From positions 1-60,639 of the forward strand of contig NZ_BLTG01000077.1 in the NCBI RefSeq assembly GCF_017312405.1: 60,639 bases of DNA. The letters are read 5' to 3'. The notes below the pieces were generated by a model that saw only the letters and a program-made list of their open reading frames with translations, was not told the DNA's origin and did not search any database. Numbering within the stretch: the stretch's first letter is position 1; each line of letters starts with the position of its first letter. This stretch comes from Mycobacterium sp. PO1 (GTDB lineage: Bacteria > Actinomycetota > Actinomycetes > Mycobacteriales > Mycobacteriaceae). The position numbers and the translations under genes are program-made. This document shows positions 12,264 through 22,208 of the stretch, one piece after another.

Positions 12264-12569
12264 CTAGATCTGCATCTGCGACGCGAGGTCGTCGGCGTTG
12301 TTCGCGTCGGTGTTGAGGTACGACGATCCGCTGGTGTGGATGTTCTGCGAGATGTCGGTGAGCAGACGGATCTGCTGATTCGACGCCTCGTGGAAACGCA
12401 GCAGCGCGGCTTGCGCGGCCTGCCCCGCACCTTCGCTGTGCAGACTCTGCTGCAGCGCAGCTGCTGTCGACTCGACCTGGGCGAGGACGGACTGAAGCTC
12501 ACCGGAGATCCGGTCGAAGTTCGCCGCCTCCGCCATCAACTGCGGGGTATCCGCATTCACCAATGCCAT
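12264..12569 (-). CDS. esxB: EsxB (CFP-10) WXG100 secreted protein without the tryptophan of the WXG motif
   Basis: 101 aa, aligning with CFP-10 through EAANFDRISGEL, VESTAA and AAQAALLRFHEA. Where M. tuberculosis CFP-10 has QWRG, this protein reads QSLHSEG, so the WXG tryptophan is missing and the turn seems one residue longer; the protein has no Trp at all. The C-terminal tail contains YLNTD, which fits the YxxxD/E general secretion signal recognised by EccCb1. Located between PPE68 and esxA. Confidence 0.94.
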   Translation of the reverse strand: MALVNADTPQLMAEAANFDRISGELQSVLAQVESTAAALQQSLHSEGAGQAAQAALLRFHEASNQQIRLLTDISQNIHTSGSSYLNTDANNADDLASQMQI

Positions 12570-12655
12570 TGCTGACCTTCTCTCTGTTTACCTGTGCTCC
12601 CGCCGACGTCGGCGGGCCCTCCCGACCCAGGCGGTCGGCAAGTCGTGGGGGACGA

Positions 12656-13963
12656 TCACCAGTCGTCCTCGTCGTCCTCACTGAGGTCGTGTTCGAGTGG
12701 GGCCGGCGCATTCAGACTTGCCCTGCTGCCGCCGCTTTTCCCCCGTTGGCCAAGCATGCCCATCGGTCCGCCGCCCATGCCGCCACCACCGACGGGGGCC
12801 AGGCCTGCCGCGGCCGCCCCCGCAGCCGCGCCGGCACCGACCGATACCGGTGACAAGGTGGGCTGCAGTTCCTTGCCCACCAGGTTCGACATCAGCGGGG
12901 TGCGCGCCGCGGTGCCGCCGGCGCCGGGCAGTGACGCGGCCCGGACCAGGCCGGCGCCGCTGGCCGCACCATTGCCGCCGATCGCAGGGTGATTGGAAAA
13001 CGGTGTGGCGCCGAGCATTCCGATCTGCGCGCCCCGATCGCCGCCCATCATTCCGCTCATCTGGCCGAACATCGACGACACCTGCTGCAGCGGCTGGGTG
13101 AGCTGCTGGAAAGGCTGGGTGACGCCCTGCATCATCTGCTGAGGCAACTGACCGAGCGTGGAGCCGAGCTGCGAAGCCATCTGCATGCCCATCTGGGGCG
13201 CCTGCTGCATCATCTGACCCGGGTCGCCCTGCGAGCGGCCCTGATTGGTCGCCTGGTTGACGGCCTGCTCCATGCGGCCCGCCTTGAGGTTGGCTTCCTC
13301 GATCTTGCCCTGCCCGCTGACGTGTGTGAACGCCGCATTGCGGACCGCGGCGCTGCCGGCCATCGGGGCGGCGCTGGCCATGCCCATCGACATCGCTGCG
13401 CTCGCTGCCCCGGGCAGCACGATCGGTTGGGGAGGAGCGACCGGCTCGAACGTGGCGTTGGCCGTCGTCTCGGCCTGATAAGCGCTCATGACGGTCGCGG
13501 CCTGGTCCCACATCCGCACGTAGTCGGCCTCGTTCAGCCCGATCGGCACGGTGTTCACACCGAGGAAGTTGGTGGCCTCGAGGACCCCGTGAGTGACGTG
13601 GTTGAGCTCGATCTCCGGCAGTGGGGGCGTCGTGGCCAACGCCGTCGTATAGGAACTGGCCTGCGCCGAGGCCTGCAGCGCGCGCTTCTGCGCCTGCAGT
13701 GCGAGCATCCGCAACCACACCACCATGGGCATCGATGCGGTGATGGCCCGCTCGCTGCCCATGCCCTGCCACATCTGGGCCAACGAGGCCAGGCTGGCGG
13801 CCAGCTCGTCAGCCTGCGTCTCCAGCGAGACCGCCAGCACCTCCCAGCCGGCCGCAGCCTGCAACATCGGCGCGGGCCCCGCGCCTGCCATCAGGCGCGA
13901 GGTGTTCACCTCGGGAGGAAACGCTCCCCAGATGGGTGGAATGAAGATGGGTGGAATGGCCAT
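12656..13963 (-). CDS. PPE68-type PPE protein of the ESX-1 locus
   Basis: 435 aa. The N-terminal domain has the PPE signature (AFPPEVNTSRLM) and the WQG turn, and spans about 175 residues. The C-terminal half is rich in Gln, Met, Gly and Ala and ends in an acidic tail (SEDDEDDW). Position after PE35 (30-base gap) and before esxB is that of PPE68 (Rv3873, 368 aa). The PE/PPE pair should form a heterodimer recognised by EspG1 and exported by ESX-1. Confidence 0.92.
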   Translation of the reverse strand: MAIPPIFIPPIWGAFPPEVNTSRLMAGAGPAPMLQAAAGWEVLAVSLETQADELAASLASLAQMWQGMGSERAITASMPMVVWLRMLALQAQKRALQASAQASSYTTALATTPPLPEIELNHVTHGVLEATNFLGVNTVPIGLNEADYVRMWDQAATVMSAYQAETTANATFEPVAPPQPIVLPGAASAAMSMGMASAAPMAGSAAVRNAAFTHVSGQGKIEEANLKAGRMEQAVNQATNQGRSQGDPGQMMQQAPQMGMQMASQLGSTLGQLPQQMMQGVTQPFQQLTQPLQQVSSMFGQMSGMMGGDRGAQIGMLGATPFSNHPAIGGNGAASGAGLVRAASLPGAGGTAARTPLMSNLVGKELQPTLSPVSVGAGAAAGAAAAGLAPVGGGGMGGGPMGMLGQRGKSGGSRASLNAPAPLEHDLSEDDEDDW

Positions 13964-13993
13964 GGCTCACTCGACTCGAATCGGGTGGTCAGC

Positions 13994-14290
13994 TCAGATC
14001 AGCGTGGCGCCGTTTTCACCGTCGACAGCCTGATAGACGCCGGCCACCTCGATCACGGTCGCGCCGGCGCGGGAGATCTCCTCCTGAGCCAGTGCGTTGA
14101 TGCCGAGCGTCTGCACCCCCTCGGCCATGAACGCCGTCGAGGCCAGCACGGACACCTCGTCAGCACCGGCGGGCGTAAGTGCACTTACTTGTGCAGTCGC
14201 CGCAGTTCCCGTTGCCAATCCCCGCGCGCCATTTGCGACGACCTGACCGCCGACCCCCACAGCACCTGCATTGTGGCTCAGTGGTTGCAT
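13994..14290 (-). CDS. PE35-type PE protein
   Basis: 98 aa, all of it the PE domain: two helices around ALTPAGADEVSVLASTAFMAEG and a tail with YQAVD, which fits the YxxxD/E secretion signal. It pairs with the PPE gene directly downstream. The 148-base gap to eccCb1 is relatively AT-rich (around 14300-14400) and may hold the separate promoter that drives PE35-PPE68-esxBA in other mycobacteria. Confidence 0.88.
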   Translation of the reverse strand: MQPLSHNAGAVGVGGQVVANGARGLATGTAATAQVSALTPAGADEVSVLASTAFMAEGVQTLGINALAQEEISRAGATVIEVAGVYQAVDGENGATLI

Positions 14291-14438
14291 TTGCTGTTCT
14301 CCTCACTCTTGCTAAAGACATGCATGTATTTAGTTACTTGCGCAAACAGCAGCAATTATCTGTGGGTGAGATTGGAGTCCCCCGACCCAATTGCCATCCG
14401 GTCAAACAGCGTTTGCTGGAATGAACCGCGATTCCATA

Positions 14439-16220
14439 CTAACCGGCGTCCGAGGGTGCTGCGAACGCATCTTCTTCGGGCGGATCCACATACGCCGCCT
14501 GAATCACTTCCTTACCATCCGGCGTCACATAAAACGCCTGGCCAGGTGGTCGTTTCTTGACCAGGATCTCGCGCGACGGGAAGTCCTGCTTCTCACCGGA
14601 CAGGAACATCGTCGGCGTACCCGCCCCGTAGGCAGCGCCGACGAACTTGTCCATCGTGGCCCGGTGGGCCTGACTCATCTGACAGGTCACGATCAGGTGC
14701 AGACCGATGTCCGCGGCCGCCGGAAGCAGCGGCGCCAACGGGGCCATCGGCGACATCATCCCGCCGGCCGCGACGATCATGTGCCAGTCGTCGACCAACA
14801 GCACGATGTCGGGGCCCGTCCACCATGACCGGGCCCGCAGTTGTGACGGTGTCAGATCCGCCGGTGGCAGACGCTTGGTCAGGTTCGCCGCCAGCGCCTT
14901 GACCGACTGTTCGAGGGTGGCATGGTTGCGATTGATGGCGCCGGCCGCCAGCAGATGGGTCTCCGGGACCGCTTCCAGCAGCCCCGACCGGTAGTCGGCC
15001 ACCATGAACCGCACCTGTTCTGGACTGTTGCGCGCGCAGATGGCCCGGGCCAGCGCATGAGCGATGGTCGTTTTCCCGGATTTGGGCGCTCCGAAGATCA
15101 GATGGTGCGGGCTGGTGTGCATGTGGCTGTGCGCCACGGTGAGATCGGATTCACGCACCCCCACCGGCACTGTCCACCGGGTCCGGTAATCGGCCTCGGG
15201 GCCGGGTGGATTCGGATCGAGCTGGTGCAGATGGATCCGGCTGGGCAGCACCCGCACGGGCGGCGCTTCCATGGTGTGGCGCGCGGACACTTCCTGTACG
15301 GCCGCGGCCATCGCCGGCACCAACGCCTCGGCGCTGTGCACACCGTCCAGGCGCGGCACGCCGATCATCAGATGGAACCTCTCGGTGGACACCGCGCGCC
15401 CCGGCCGGTTCAGTGGGATCTCGCGGGTGATGCGGTCGATCTGGGTCTCGTTGACATCGCCCAACCGGAATTCGACCTTGGTGCCCAGGTAGTCGCGGAT
15501 CCGCGCCTTGAGCTCCGTCCACCGCGGGGTGGAGATCATCGTGTGCACACCGTAGGCCAACCCCTGCCCGGCAATGTCCTGCACGACGGCTTCCAGGTCG
15601 GTGAACTCCGCGGCGAAGGCCGGCCAACCGTCGATCACCAGGAACACGTCACCAAACGGATCCGCCGACGCCGGGTTGTCCGGATCTTCGCGCATCTGCC
15701 GGTAGTCGGCCATCGAGCCGACCCGGAACTGCTTGAAGGTCTGCTCGCGCTGCCGCAGAACGGCTTTGACCTCCGCAATCACGCGGTTCACCCGGTCGGG
15801 CTCGGCGCGGGTGGCGACACCGCCGACGTGGGGCAGGTCCTCGATGTACATGAGGCCACCGCCGCCCATGTCCACGCAGTAGAACTGGATCTGCCGCGGG
15901 GTGTGCGACGCCGAGGCCGACAGGATGAACGTCTGCAGGAAGGTCGACTTGCCGGTCTGTGGGGCTCCGCCGACGGCGATGTTGCCCGCGGCGGTGGAGA
16001 CGTCGATACCCCAGACTTCTTGGCGGTGCCGGCGGGGCTCGTCCATGACTCCCAGACCGATCCGCAGTGGGCGACGATCGTAGTCACGCGCGATCAGTTC
16101 GTTGACCGGAGTTGGATCGGCCAACGGGGGCAACCACATCCGATACGCATGGTTTTCGCCGGTGGTCAGCTGGTCGAGGACGACCTCGCGGAGCACCTTC
16201 TGCCCGGACTCGATCGTCAT
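14439..16220 (-). CDS. eccCb1: EccCb1, FtsK/SpoIIIE-type ATPase of ESX-1 (second half)
   Basis: 593 aa with two FtsK-like ATPase domains: Walker A GAPQTGKST near residue 86 and GAPKSGKTT near residue 377. In M. tuberculosis the last domain binds the C-terminal signal of CFP-10. The ATG overlaps the eccCa1 stop (ATGA), so the split EccC typical of ESX-1 is translated as a coupled pair. The protein docks on membrane-bound EccCa1 and drives substrate export. Confidence 0.95.
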   Translation of the reverse strand: MTIESGQKVLREVVLDQLTTGENHAYRMWLPPLADPTPVNELIARDYDRRPLRIGLGVMDEPRRHRQEVWGIDVSTAAGNIAVGGAPQTGKSTFLQTFILSASASHTPRQIQFYCVDMGGGGLMYIEDLPHVGGVATRAEPDRVNRVIAEVKAVLRQREQTFKQFRVGSMADYRQMREDPDNPASADPFGDVFLVIDGWPAFAAEFTDLEAVVQDIAGQGLAYGVHTMISTPRWTELKARIRDYLGTKVEFRLGDVNETQIDRITREIPLNRPGRAVSTERFHLMIGVPRLDGVHSAEALVPAMAAAVQEVSARHTMEAPPVRVLPSRIHLHQLDPNPPGPEADYRTRWTVPVGVRESDLTVAHSHMHTSPHHLIFGAPKSGKTTIAHALARAICARNSPEQVRFMVADYRSGLLEAVPETHLLAAGAINRNHATLEQSVKALAANLTKRLPPADLTPSQLRARSWWTGPDIVLLVDDWHMIVAAGGMMSPMAPLAPLLPAAADIGLHLIVTCQMSQAHRATMDKFVGAAYGAGTPTMFLSGEKQDFPSREILVKKRPPGQAFYVTPDGKEVIQAAYVDPPEEDAFAAPSDAG

Positions 16221-18442
16221 TGCGCCACCGTCGCATCCATGATCGGGGCTGCGGTGAAGCGGTGGATCCGTAGCGTCTTGTCTGCCTGGGCCCGAGGTGC
16301 GTCGTCGTCACCGGCGGCGGCGACGACGGGCACGTACGGGTTACCCGTATAGACGCTCTGGAACTTCACCGGATCCTCCATGCCGACCCGCAGGAACCCG
16401 ACGCCGCTCTCCTTGTTCGAGATGTATTGCGCCTCGGGCGTCCCGATCACCGCCTTGGATTCCGCGGAGCTCGTGGTGCGCAGCGCGATGCGATAGGTCA
16501 GGTTCGGCTCGAGCTTGTCGATGCGGGTGCCGCCGGTGTTCAGCGACTGCGTGGCCAGCAGCAGGTGCACCCGCAGCGAACGGCCCACCCGGCAGATGCG
16601 GTCGAACAGCCCGATGAAGTCGGGATGGTTCTGCAGCAGCTCGGCGAACTCGTCGACGACGACGAACAGTGTGGGCAACGGCGGCAGATCGGCGCCGCGC
16701 TCACGATGTTTCTCGTACTCGGCCACGCCCGACAGGGCGCCGGCCGCTCCGACCTGGATGCCGGCCTGGCGCAGGATCGACTGCCGACGGTCCAGTTCGC
16801 CGCTGAGCACCTCGCCCATCCGGCTGACGAGCTCCGCCTCCTCTTCCATGTTGGTCACCACCGCGGCGGTGTGCGGCAACTTCTCCATGCCCAGGAATGT
16901 CGATCCACCCTTGAAGTCCGTCAGCAGCAGATTGATCTGGTCGGGGTGGTGGGTGGCGGCCAGCGACAGGATCAACGTCCGCAGGAACTCCGACTTACCC
17001 GAGCCGGTGGTGCCGATCAGCATGCCGTGCGGGCCCGCGCCGAACTCTGCACCCTCCTTGATGTCGAGGTACATCACGTCGCCGGTCTTGAGCTCGTGGC
17101 CGAACGGGATTCGGAGCCGGTCACGGTCGGTGTCGGTGAACATTCGCCAGCGCGCGGGGGTCACCTCCTCCACCGATTGCGCGCCCACGATCTCGTGCCA
17201 TTCGGTGGCGACCTTCTTCTGCACCCGGGTGCTCTTGTCGATGATCGTCCCGGTGATGGACCATCCCGCCAGCTTGCGCGCCACCCGCTGGGCCTGCCCG
17301 GCGGTCATCGTGTCGACCTGGCTGGCCACCAGCCGGAAGGTCTGGTTGGGGAGCCGGTCGTCGGCTGTGCCGTCGGCGTCGACGCGGATGCGGTAGGCCG
17401 AGCGATGGTTACCGAGCGTGATGACGGTGACGCCGGCCCGGCCGTCGGCGGGGAAGCCCGCTTTGCCGCCGGACAGGTCGATGACGACGACATAGGGGCC
17501 GTTCGGTGTGGCGTCGGCGGTGTGCGGGCCACGAGCGGCCAGGTCGCTCAGACCGTCGGGCCGGGTGAAGATCATCCGGGTGTGACCGGCGGCGTCGGTG
17601 TCGGACTGGTGTGCCACGTGGGGCAGCCACTTCAGCCAGGCCCAGTGGGAATCCTCCGGATCGTCGGTCAACACCCGGATCTGCAACAGGTCCGGCGGAT
17701 GGAACACCGCCAGGTGGCAGATCATCGCCGTCAACAGTCCGGCCGCGCCGTCGGGGTCGCCCCCGATCGCAATCGTCGGAAACGTGCGCAGCTGAACGAG
17801 TTTCGGGCAGTCATGGATCAGGCCGTGGGTGCGCAAGAATTTTGTGACCCACATGTGGCTGACGGGCTCGAGGTGCGCCTGCGGCGCACCCGCGGGTCCG
17901 GCCAAGTCGCCGCCGACCGCAGGCTTCAACAGGCGGTCCACCGCGGGCTCGGACCCGATGCCGATTCGAGCCGCCGCATAGAAATCGGCGGTGGACGCCC
18001 GTGACCACTGCCGGTGGGTGCCGATTACGGACAGCAGGTCGTCGGGATGCGGTGCGTGATAGTTGAAGAACGTCACCTGCGCCGCCGCCGACGACGTGAC
18101 CCTCGTCCGCAGTCCGGCGAGATAACGCAGGTACTCCTTGCGGTCGGAATTGATCTCCGGGACCTTCTTGCCTCCGCTGCCGCCGCTGGCCACCAGACCG
18201 ACGGCGCCCATCACCATCATCAGCGGCATCATGAACATGTACGGCGAGAGTTGCCGCACCCCACTGAAGATCATGATCGCGATCATGCCGAGCATGCAGC
18301 CGCCCAGCACCCAGGGCAGGGCCTTCTGCATGCCCGACGGCGGGATGTCGACGCCGAGGTCGTCGGGCGGGACCACGTTGATCTCCCCGGGGCTGAGCCT
18401 CGGGCCGCGCTTCATGATGGGTGTGAACTTGCGGGTCGTCAT
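16217..18442 (-). CDS. eccCa1: EccCa1, membrane-bound FtsK/SpoIIIE-type ATPase of ESX-1 (first half)
   Basis: 741 aa with the start at ATG 18442 (overlapping the eccB1 stop); the open frame reaches 18589 but the extension runs inside eccB1. The N-terminus MTTRKFTPIMKRGPRLSPGE is that of EccCa1 (Rv3870, 747 aa). Two membrane segments lie at about residues 40-90, then a DUF domain and the ATPase with Walker A GTTGSGKSE near residue 474 and Walker B LFVVVDE near 595. Confidence 0.95.
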   Translation of the reverse strand: MTTRKFTPIMKRGPRLSPGEINVVPPDDLGVDIPPSGMQKALPWVLGGCMLGMIAIMIFSGVRQLSPYMFMMPLMMVMGAVGLVASGGSGGKKVPEINSDRKEYLRYLAGLRTRVTSSAAAQVTFFNYHAPHPDDLLSVIGTHRQWSRASTADFYAAARIGIGSEPAVDRLLKPAVGGDLAGPAGAPQAHLEPVSHMWVTKFLRTHGLIHDCPKLVQLRTFPTIAIGGDPDGAAGLLTAMICHLAVFHPPDLLQIRVLTDDPEDSHWAWLKWLPHVAHQSDTDAAGHTRMIFTRPDGLSDLAARGPHTADATPNGPYVVVIDLSGGKAGFPADGRAGVTVITLGNHRSAYRIRVDADGTADDRLPNQTFRLVASQVDTMTAGQAQRVARKLAGWSITGTIIDKSTRVQKKVATEWHEIVGAQSVEEVTPARWRMFTDTDRDRLRIPFGHELKTGDVMYLDIKEGAEFGAGPHGMLIGTTGSGKSEFLRTLILSLAATHHPDQINLLLTDFKGGSTFLGMEKLPHTAAVVTNMEEEAELVSRMGEVLSGELDRRQSILRQAGIQVGAAGALSGVAEYEKHRERGADLPPLPTLFVVVDEFAELLQNHPDFIGLFDRICRVGRSLRVHLLLATQSLNTGGTRIDKLEPNLTYRIALRTTSSAESKAVIGTPEAQYISNKESGVGFLRVGMEDPVKFQSVYTGNPYVPVVAAAGDDDAPRAQADKTLRIHRFTAAPIMDATVAQ

Positions 18443-19911
18443 CCGCCACCTCCGTTGCTTCCGGCGGGCTGGGCGTCCCCTGCTCCGACCTTGCGCGGGT
18501 TCGGGTTCGGCGGCAATGTGTCGTGTTCGATCAGTGCAGCCTCTTTGGACAGCACCGGGCCGTCGACGAGAAGGCTGACCACCTGCCACGGCGCGGTGCG
18601 CGGCGACGTCAGCCCTAATTTGGCTGCCGTGTCCTCGTCGGGCAGTCCGTAGCGGACGCCTTGTGGGTCGATGTAGTAGAGGCTCTCGCCGAAGCGGGGA
18701 TCCGGTGATTGCAGCCGAATGTACTGACCACCGCTGATGTGCACGGTCGCGTCACCGCTGATCTGTTTGATCCCGGTGGCCATGTCGGCGGCGGGTAGCG
18801 GCAGGTGGCGGCCGGCGATGACCGTCGTCTGCGGCGCCTGGTCGCCGGTCTCACGCTGCCATGTCCAGCACAGCGCCGGAAGTTCCTCGCGCGCAAGGAT
18901 GTCCATCGGTGCGTCGGGCAGCGGCGAGTCGTACACCTGCTCGACGATCGCGGCCACCGCACTCGGTGCCATCGACGGCGAGGCGACCAATCCGTAGGAG
19001 TTGGTGGCCCGCAGCGCCGCGGCGGTGGTGTCGTTGACCTTGGCGACGCCATTGGGCAGCACCACGTAATGCTGTTCGTCGGATTCGGTGTCGGTGGTGA
19101 ACACGGATCCGATGACCAGTTCCGGTGGTAGCCCGACGGTGTTGGGTGCGCCACTGCCCGGGATCGCGGGCAGCCGCCACGGCCCGGCGTCGGATAGAGC
19201 ATTGAACAGGCCCTCGGAGATCGGTGCCGAACGCGCCGTGACGGGGATGCCGACCGCCGAGGTGACCGCCCGGTCGGCGAGGTCGATCGAGTGGCGGCCG
19301 GTGTCGGTGATGAGCCAGTCCTGTCCCTCGTAGGACACCAGCATGCCCTGCCCGGATCTCAGCGCGCCGACCGAACCGTCCAGCGCCAGGGGTGTGATCA
19401 GCACCGACGTGTCGACGCTCGGCGCCACCGTCTCCGGTTGGATCACCGTGTCACACAACGACCATTGCGAGACGGGCGACGACGAGACGGGGGTGGCGTA
19501 TGGGGCCCCGGGGATGCCGAGCGGTTGCCCCTTTGGCATGTTGTCGAGTTCCTCGGACTTCACCGCGACCGGGTTGTTGCTGTTGCCCAGGATCAGTCGC
19601 GCCGAGGTGAGGTTGTAGACGGGACGCAGCTGGCCGGTATCGGGCAGCACGACGTAGAGCTGATTGGTGGTGCGGTCGACCAGAAGGCTGTCCCCGCCGC
19701 GCTTGCCGAGCGGTTTGAAGTAGGCGAGCAACGCGGCGCCGAGACAGATGAGGACCGCGATGATGATGCCTGCGCTCACTGCGCGGCTGTAGAACTGCAG
19801 CGGGTCGTCGAACATGCGGGTGTCGCGTCGCACGATGGCGTGCTCAACGCGGCGCAGCAGGAAACGCCAGCCGCTGACCTGCACCTTGGTGGTGAGCCTG
19901 AAACCTGCCAT
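18439..19911 (-). CDS. eccB1: EccB1, ESX-1 core membrane component
   Basis: 490 aa, against 480 in M. tuberculosis Rv3869. It begins MAGFRLTTKVQVSGWRFLLR, a well-conserved EccB start, and has one membrane segment (about residues 45-68, IIIAVLICLGAALLAY) followed by a long periplasmic part with repeated beta domains. EccB reaches from the inner membrane into the periplasm in the EccBCDE core. Three bases separate it from eccA1; its stop overlaps the eccCa1 start. Confidence 0.94.
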   Translation of the reverse strand: MAGFRLTTKVQVSGWRFLLRRVEHAIVRRDTRMFDDPLQFYSRAVSAGIIIAVLICLGAALLAYFKPLGKRGGDSLLVDRTTNQLYVVLPDTGQLRPVYNLTSARLILGNSNNPVAVKSEELDNMPKGQPLGIPGAPYATPVSSSPVSQWSLCDTVIQPETVAPSVDTSVLITPLALDGSVGALRSGQGMLVSYEGQDWLITDTGRHSIDLADRAVTSAVGIPVTARSAPISEGLFNALSDAGPWRLPAIPGSGAPNTVGLPPELVIGSVFTTDTESDEQHYVVLPNGVAKVNDTTAAALRATNSYGLVASPSMAPSAVAAIVEQVYDSPLPDAPMDILAREELPALCWTWQRETGDQAPQTTVIAGRHLPLPAADMATGIKQISGDATVHISGGQYIRLQSPDPRFGESLYYIDPQGVRYGLPDEDTAAKLGLTSPRTAPWQVVSLLVDGPVLSKEAALIEHDTLPPNPNPRKVGAGDAQPAGSNGGGG

Positions 19912-19914
19912 CGT

Positions 19915-21636
19915 CTACCCGCTGATGTTCAGTCTGCTGTGCACCGATGTGATCGCCGCAGCCATGTCCGCCCCGCTGATCTCGCTGAGCTGGGCGACGT
20001 CGAGGCTGTCGATGTCCGCGGACCGGGCCAGTCTCATGTCCCGGGTCTGCTCACCGGCCTCGACCAGCTGGCGGGCGTAGCGCCCGTTTCCGGCGACGTC
20101 GATCGCGGGCTTGCCGTTGGTGCTGCTCTGAACCAGCAGCGTCGCGGCCTCGAACACCGCGGTCGCTGCCTCCGCACTGAGGCTCGAATCCGTTCCCGCG
20201 GCAATGACTTCGGCGATCTCGACGATCTCCTGCGGTGAGTACGAGTCGAATTCGATGCGGGTGGAGAACCGCGAACGCAATCCGTCGTTGGTCTCCAGCA
20301 GCCGGTCGATGTCATTGCTGTAGCCGGCGATGATCACCACCAGCCGGTCGCGGTCGTTCTCCATTCTGGCCAACAGGGTGTCCAGCGCCTCGGTTCCGAA
20401 TGGGTCGGCACGGCCGTCGCGTTCCTGCACCAGGGTGTAGGCCTCGTCGATGAACAGCACGCCGCCCACGGCCCGGTCGATGGTGCGGGCGGTCTTGACC
20501 GCTGACTGCCCTTCGTATTCGGCGACGAAGTCCTTGCGGGAGGTTTCGACGAGTTTGGGTTCGGCGATCACACCGAGGCCCGCCAGGATGTTGGCGACCA
20601 CCCGCGCGATTGTGGTCTTCCCGGTGCCGGGCGGGCCGGTGAAGATCATGTGCTTGGACGCCTGCGCGACCTTCATCCCCCGGGCGGCCCGCACCTTGGC
20701 CATCTGTGTCGCCGCGCGGTAGCGCTCGATCTGTTCCTTGACCCGGCTGAGCCCGATCTGGCGGTCAAGTTCGGCCTGGGCATCGGCCAGCAGTTGATCG
20801 CGCACCGACGTGTCGGCTTCGGCGCTGCCAGGATCCCAGGGGTCGCGTCGCGCGCTGATCTGCTCAGCGGTGGTGGTCTGCAGCCGATAGGCCGGGTCGC
20901 GCAATGCGGCGGTGACCATAGGCGTCGGGTGGCTGGCCTGCAGCCATTCCAGCAGTGCCAGAGCGCCCTCCTCGTTACCCTGGCTCCGGTAGGTCATCGC
21001 CAGGAACCAGGCGATCGCCTGGTTGCAGGCCTCCCCGGCGGGTGAGGCGTTGGCCTCCGTCAGCCGGCGTTCGGCTTCGGTGAACAGGCCCAGGTTGGCT
21101 GCGGCGACCCCGTGCGCCACCCCGGCCGCGGCCGCGAGGAACTTGTCCGGCCAGGCCGCGGCGCTGCGCACCTCCTCGATGACGTCGGTCCATCGTTGCG
21201 CCGCCGCGTAGATGACGGCCTTGACCCAGGCGACAAGGTGTTCGGCGCCGGCCGCGGGGACGTCCTCGATCGCCTCCATCGCGTCGGCGTAGTTACCCTC
21301 GGCGGCCTCGCTCACCGCGAATCCCATGGTGATGGCCAGCGGCGAATTGACCGGATAGGTGATGTCACCGAACATGCCGCCGATCGGGACCCTGGTGCCC
21401 AGGCTGTTCATCGACATCTCGGCGGCGCCCGCGAGCTGGCCGAAACTGGTGCGCGAGAACCACGCCCTGAACATGGTCGCCCGATCTCGGTCACCGCAGC
21501 GGATGCGTCCCACCCACGCGTCGCAGGCGGTGTCGTCGACATCGGTGATCTCGGTGAACAGCTCGAGCGAGCGTGCGGGCGCGCTGGGCAGCATGCCGAC
21601 CGCGGTACCGAAGAGACCGGCCAGATGTTCAGTCAT
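19915..21636 (-). CDS. eccA1: EccA1, cytosolic AAA+ ATPase of ESX-1
   Basis: 573 aa, the same length as M. tuberculosis EccA1. The N-terminal half is a TPR-like helical domain; the C-terminal half is a CbxX/CfxQ-type AAA+ domain with Walker A GPPGTGKTT near residue 330, Walker B GVLFIDEAY and an arginine-finger region further on. EccA is thought to release EspG chaperones from PE/PPE substrates or to assist export in the cytosol. Its start overlaps the espH stop (ATGA). Confidence 0.94.
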   Translation of the reverse strand: MTEHLAGLFGTAVGMLPSAPARSLELFTEITDVDDTACDAWVGRIRCGDRDRATMFRAWFSRTSFGQLAGAAEMSMNSLGTRVPIGGMFGDITYPVNSPLAITMGFAVSEAAEGNYADAMEAIEDVPAAGAEHLVAWVKAVIYAAAQRWTDVIEEVRSAAAWPDKFLAAAAGVAHGVAAANLGLFTEAERRLTEANASPAGEACNQAIAWFLAMTYRSQGNEEGALALLEWLQASHPTPMVTAALRDPAYRLQTTTAEQISARRDPWDPGSAEADTSVRDQLLADAQAELDRQIGLSRVKEQIERYRAATQMAKVRAARGMKVAQASKHMIFTGPPGTGKTTIARVVANILAGLGVIAEPKLVETSRKDFVAEYEGQSAVKTARTIDRAVGGVLFIDEAYTLVQERDGRADPFGTEALDTLLARMENDRDRLVVIIAGYSNDIDRLLETNDGLRSRFSTRIEFDSYSPQEIVEIAEVIAAGTDSSLSAEAATAVFEAATLLVQSSTNGKPAIDVAGNGRYARQLVEAGEQTRDMRLARSADIDSLDVAQLSEISGADMAAAITSVHSRLNISG

Positions 21637-22193
21637 TCCTCACCTGCGTAGCGGTTCGTGAACAGCTCGATCCGTGCGGCCGCAGCTTGTTCCGGGGTGG
21701 GCAGATCCAGGTCGCGATTGAGGAAGTCGCGGGTGGCGGCATTGTCGTGGCCGTGTTCACGCATGCCGTCTAGCATGACCGTGTACTGGGCCGACCGGGC
21801 ATCCTGGGTCGCCAGCGCCGCGATGACGACGATCTCGTCGGCCAGAGCGGACTCGGCCATCGTCGCGGTCGCCGGCGCGAGGTCCACCCGGTGGACGCGG
21901 CCATCCAGGAACGTCGTCACGGTGACGGTGCCGGGAGGGTTGCCCACGGTGAACAGCGGTGCGGCGGCATCGTCGGCGTGCCCGTCTCCGAGGCCGGGGG
22001 ACGGGAACGCGGCGATGGGGTCGTCGTCCGTCGCCGCGTCGATGTCGCCGCTGTCACCGGGGTAGTCCCCGAGGATGACGCCGAGGTCGGTCTCAGGAGC
22101 GTCGTCGTCTGCGGCGGCGCCGAAGTCGAGCGCCGCCAAGTCGCCGTCGGGATTCCCGTCGTCCCCGGGATCACCGGGCGGGAGGTGGGCCAC
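21633..22193 (-). CDS. espH: EspH, ESX-1 secretion-associated protein
   Basis: 186 aa (183 in M. tuberculosis Rv3867). The first 85 residues are acidic and Asp/Gly-rich; the conserved part reads LFTVGNPPGTVTVTTFLDGR, then ALADEIVVIAALATQDARSAQ, and LPTPEQAAAARIELFTNRY. It acts in the cytosol; in M. marinum EspH is needed for secretion of particular Esp substrates. Between espG1 (15-base gap) and eccA1 (4-base overlap). Confidence 0.92.
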   Translation of the reverse strand: MAHLPPGDPGDDGNPDGDLAALDFGAAADDDAPETDLGVILGDYPGDSGDIDAATDDDPIAAFPSPGLGDGHADDAAAPLFTVGNPPGTVTVTTFLDGRVHRVDLAPATATMAESALADEIVVIAALATQDARSAQYTVMLDGMREHGHDNAATRDFLNRDLDLPTPEQAAAARIELFTNRYAGEE

Positions 22194-22208
22194 CGTGGAT
22201 CGCCTTTC

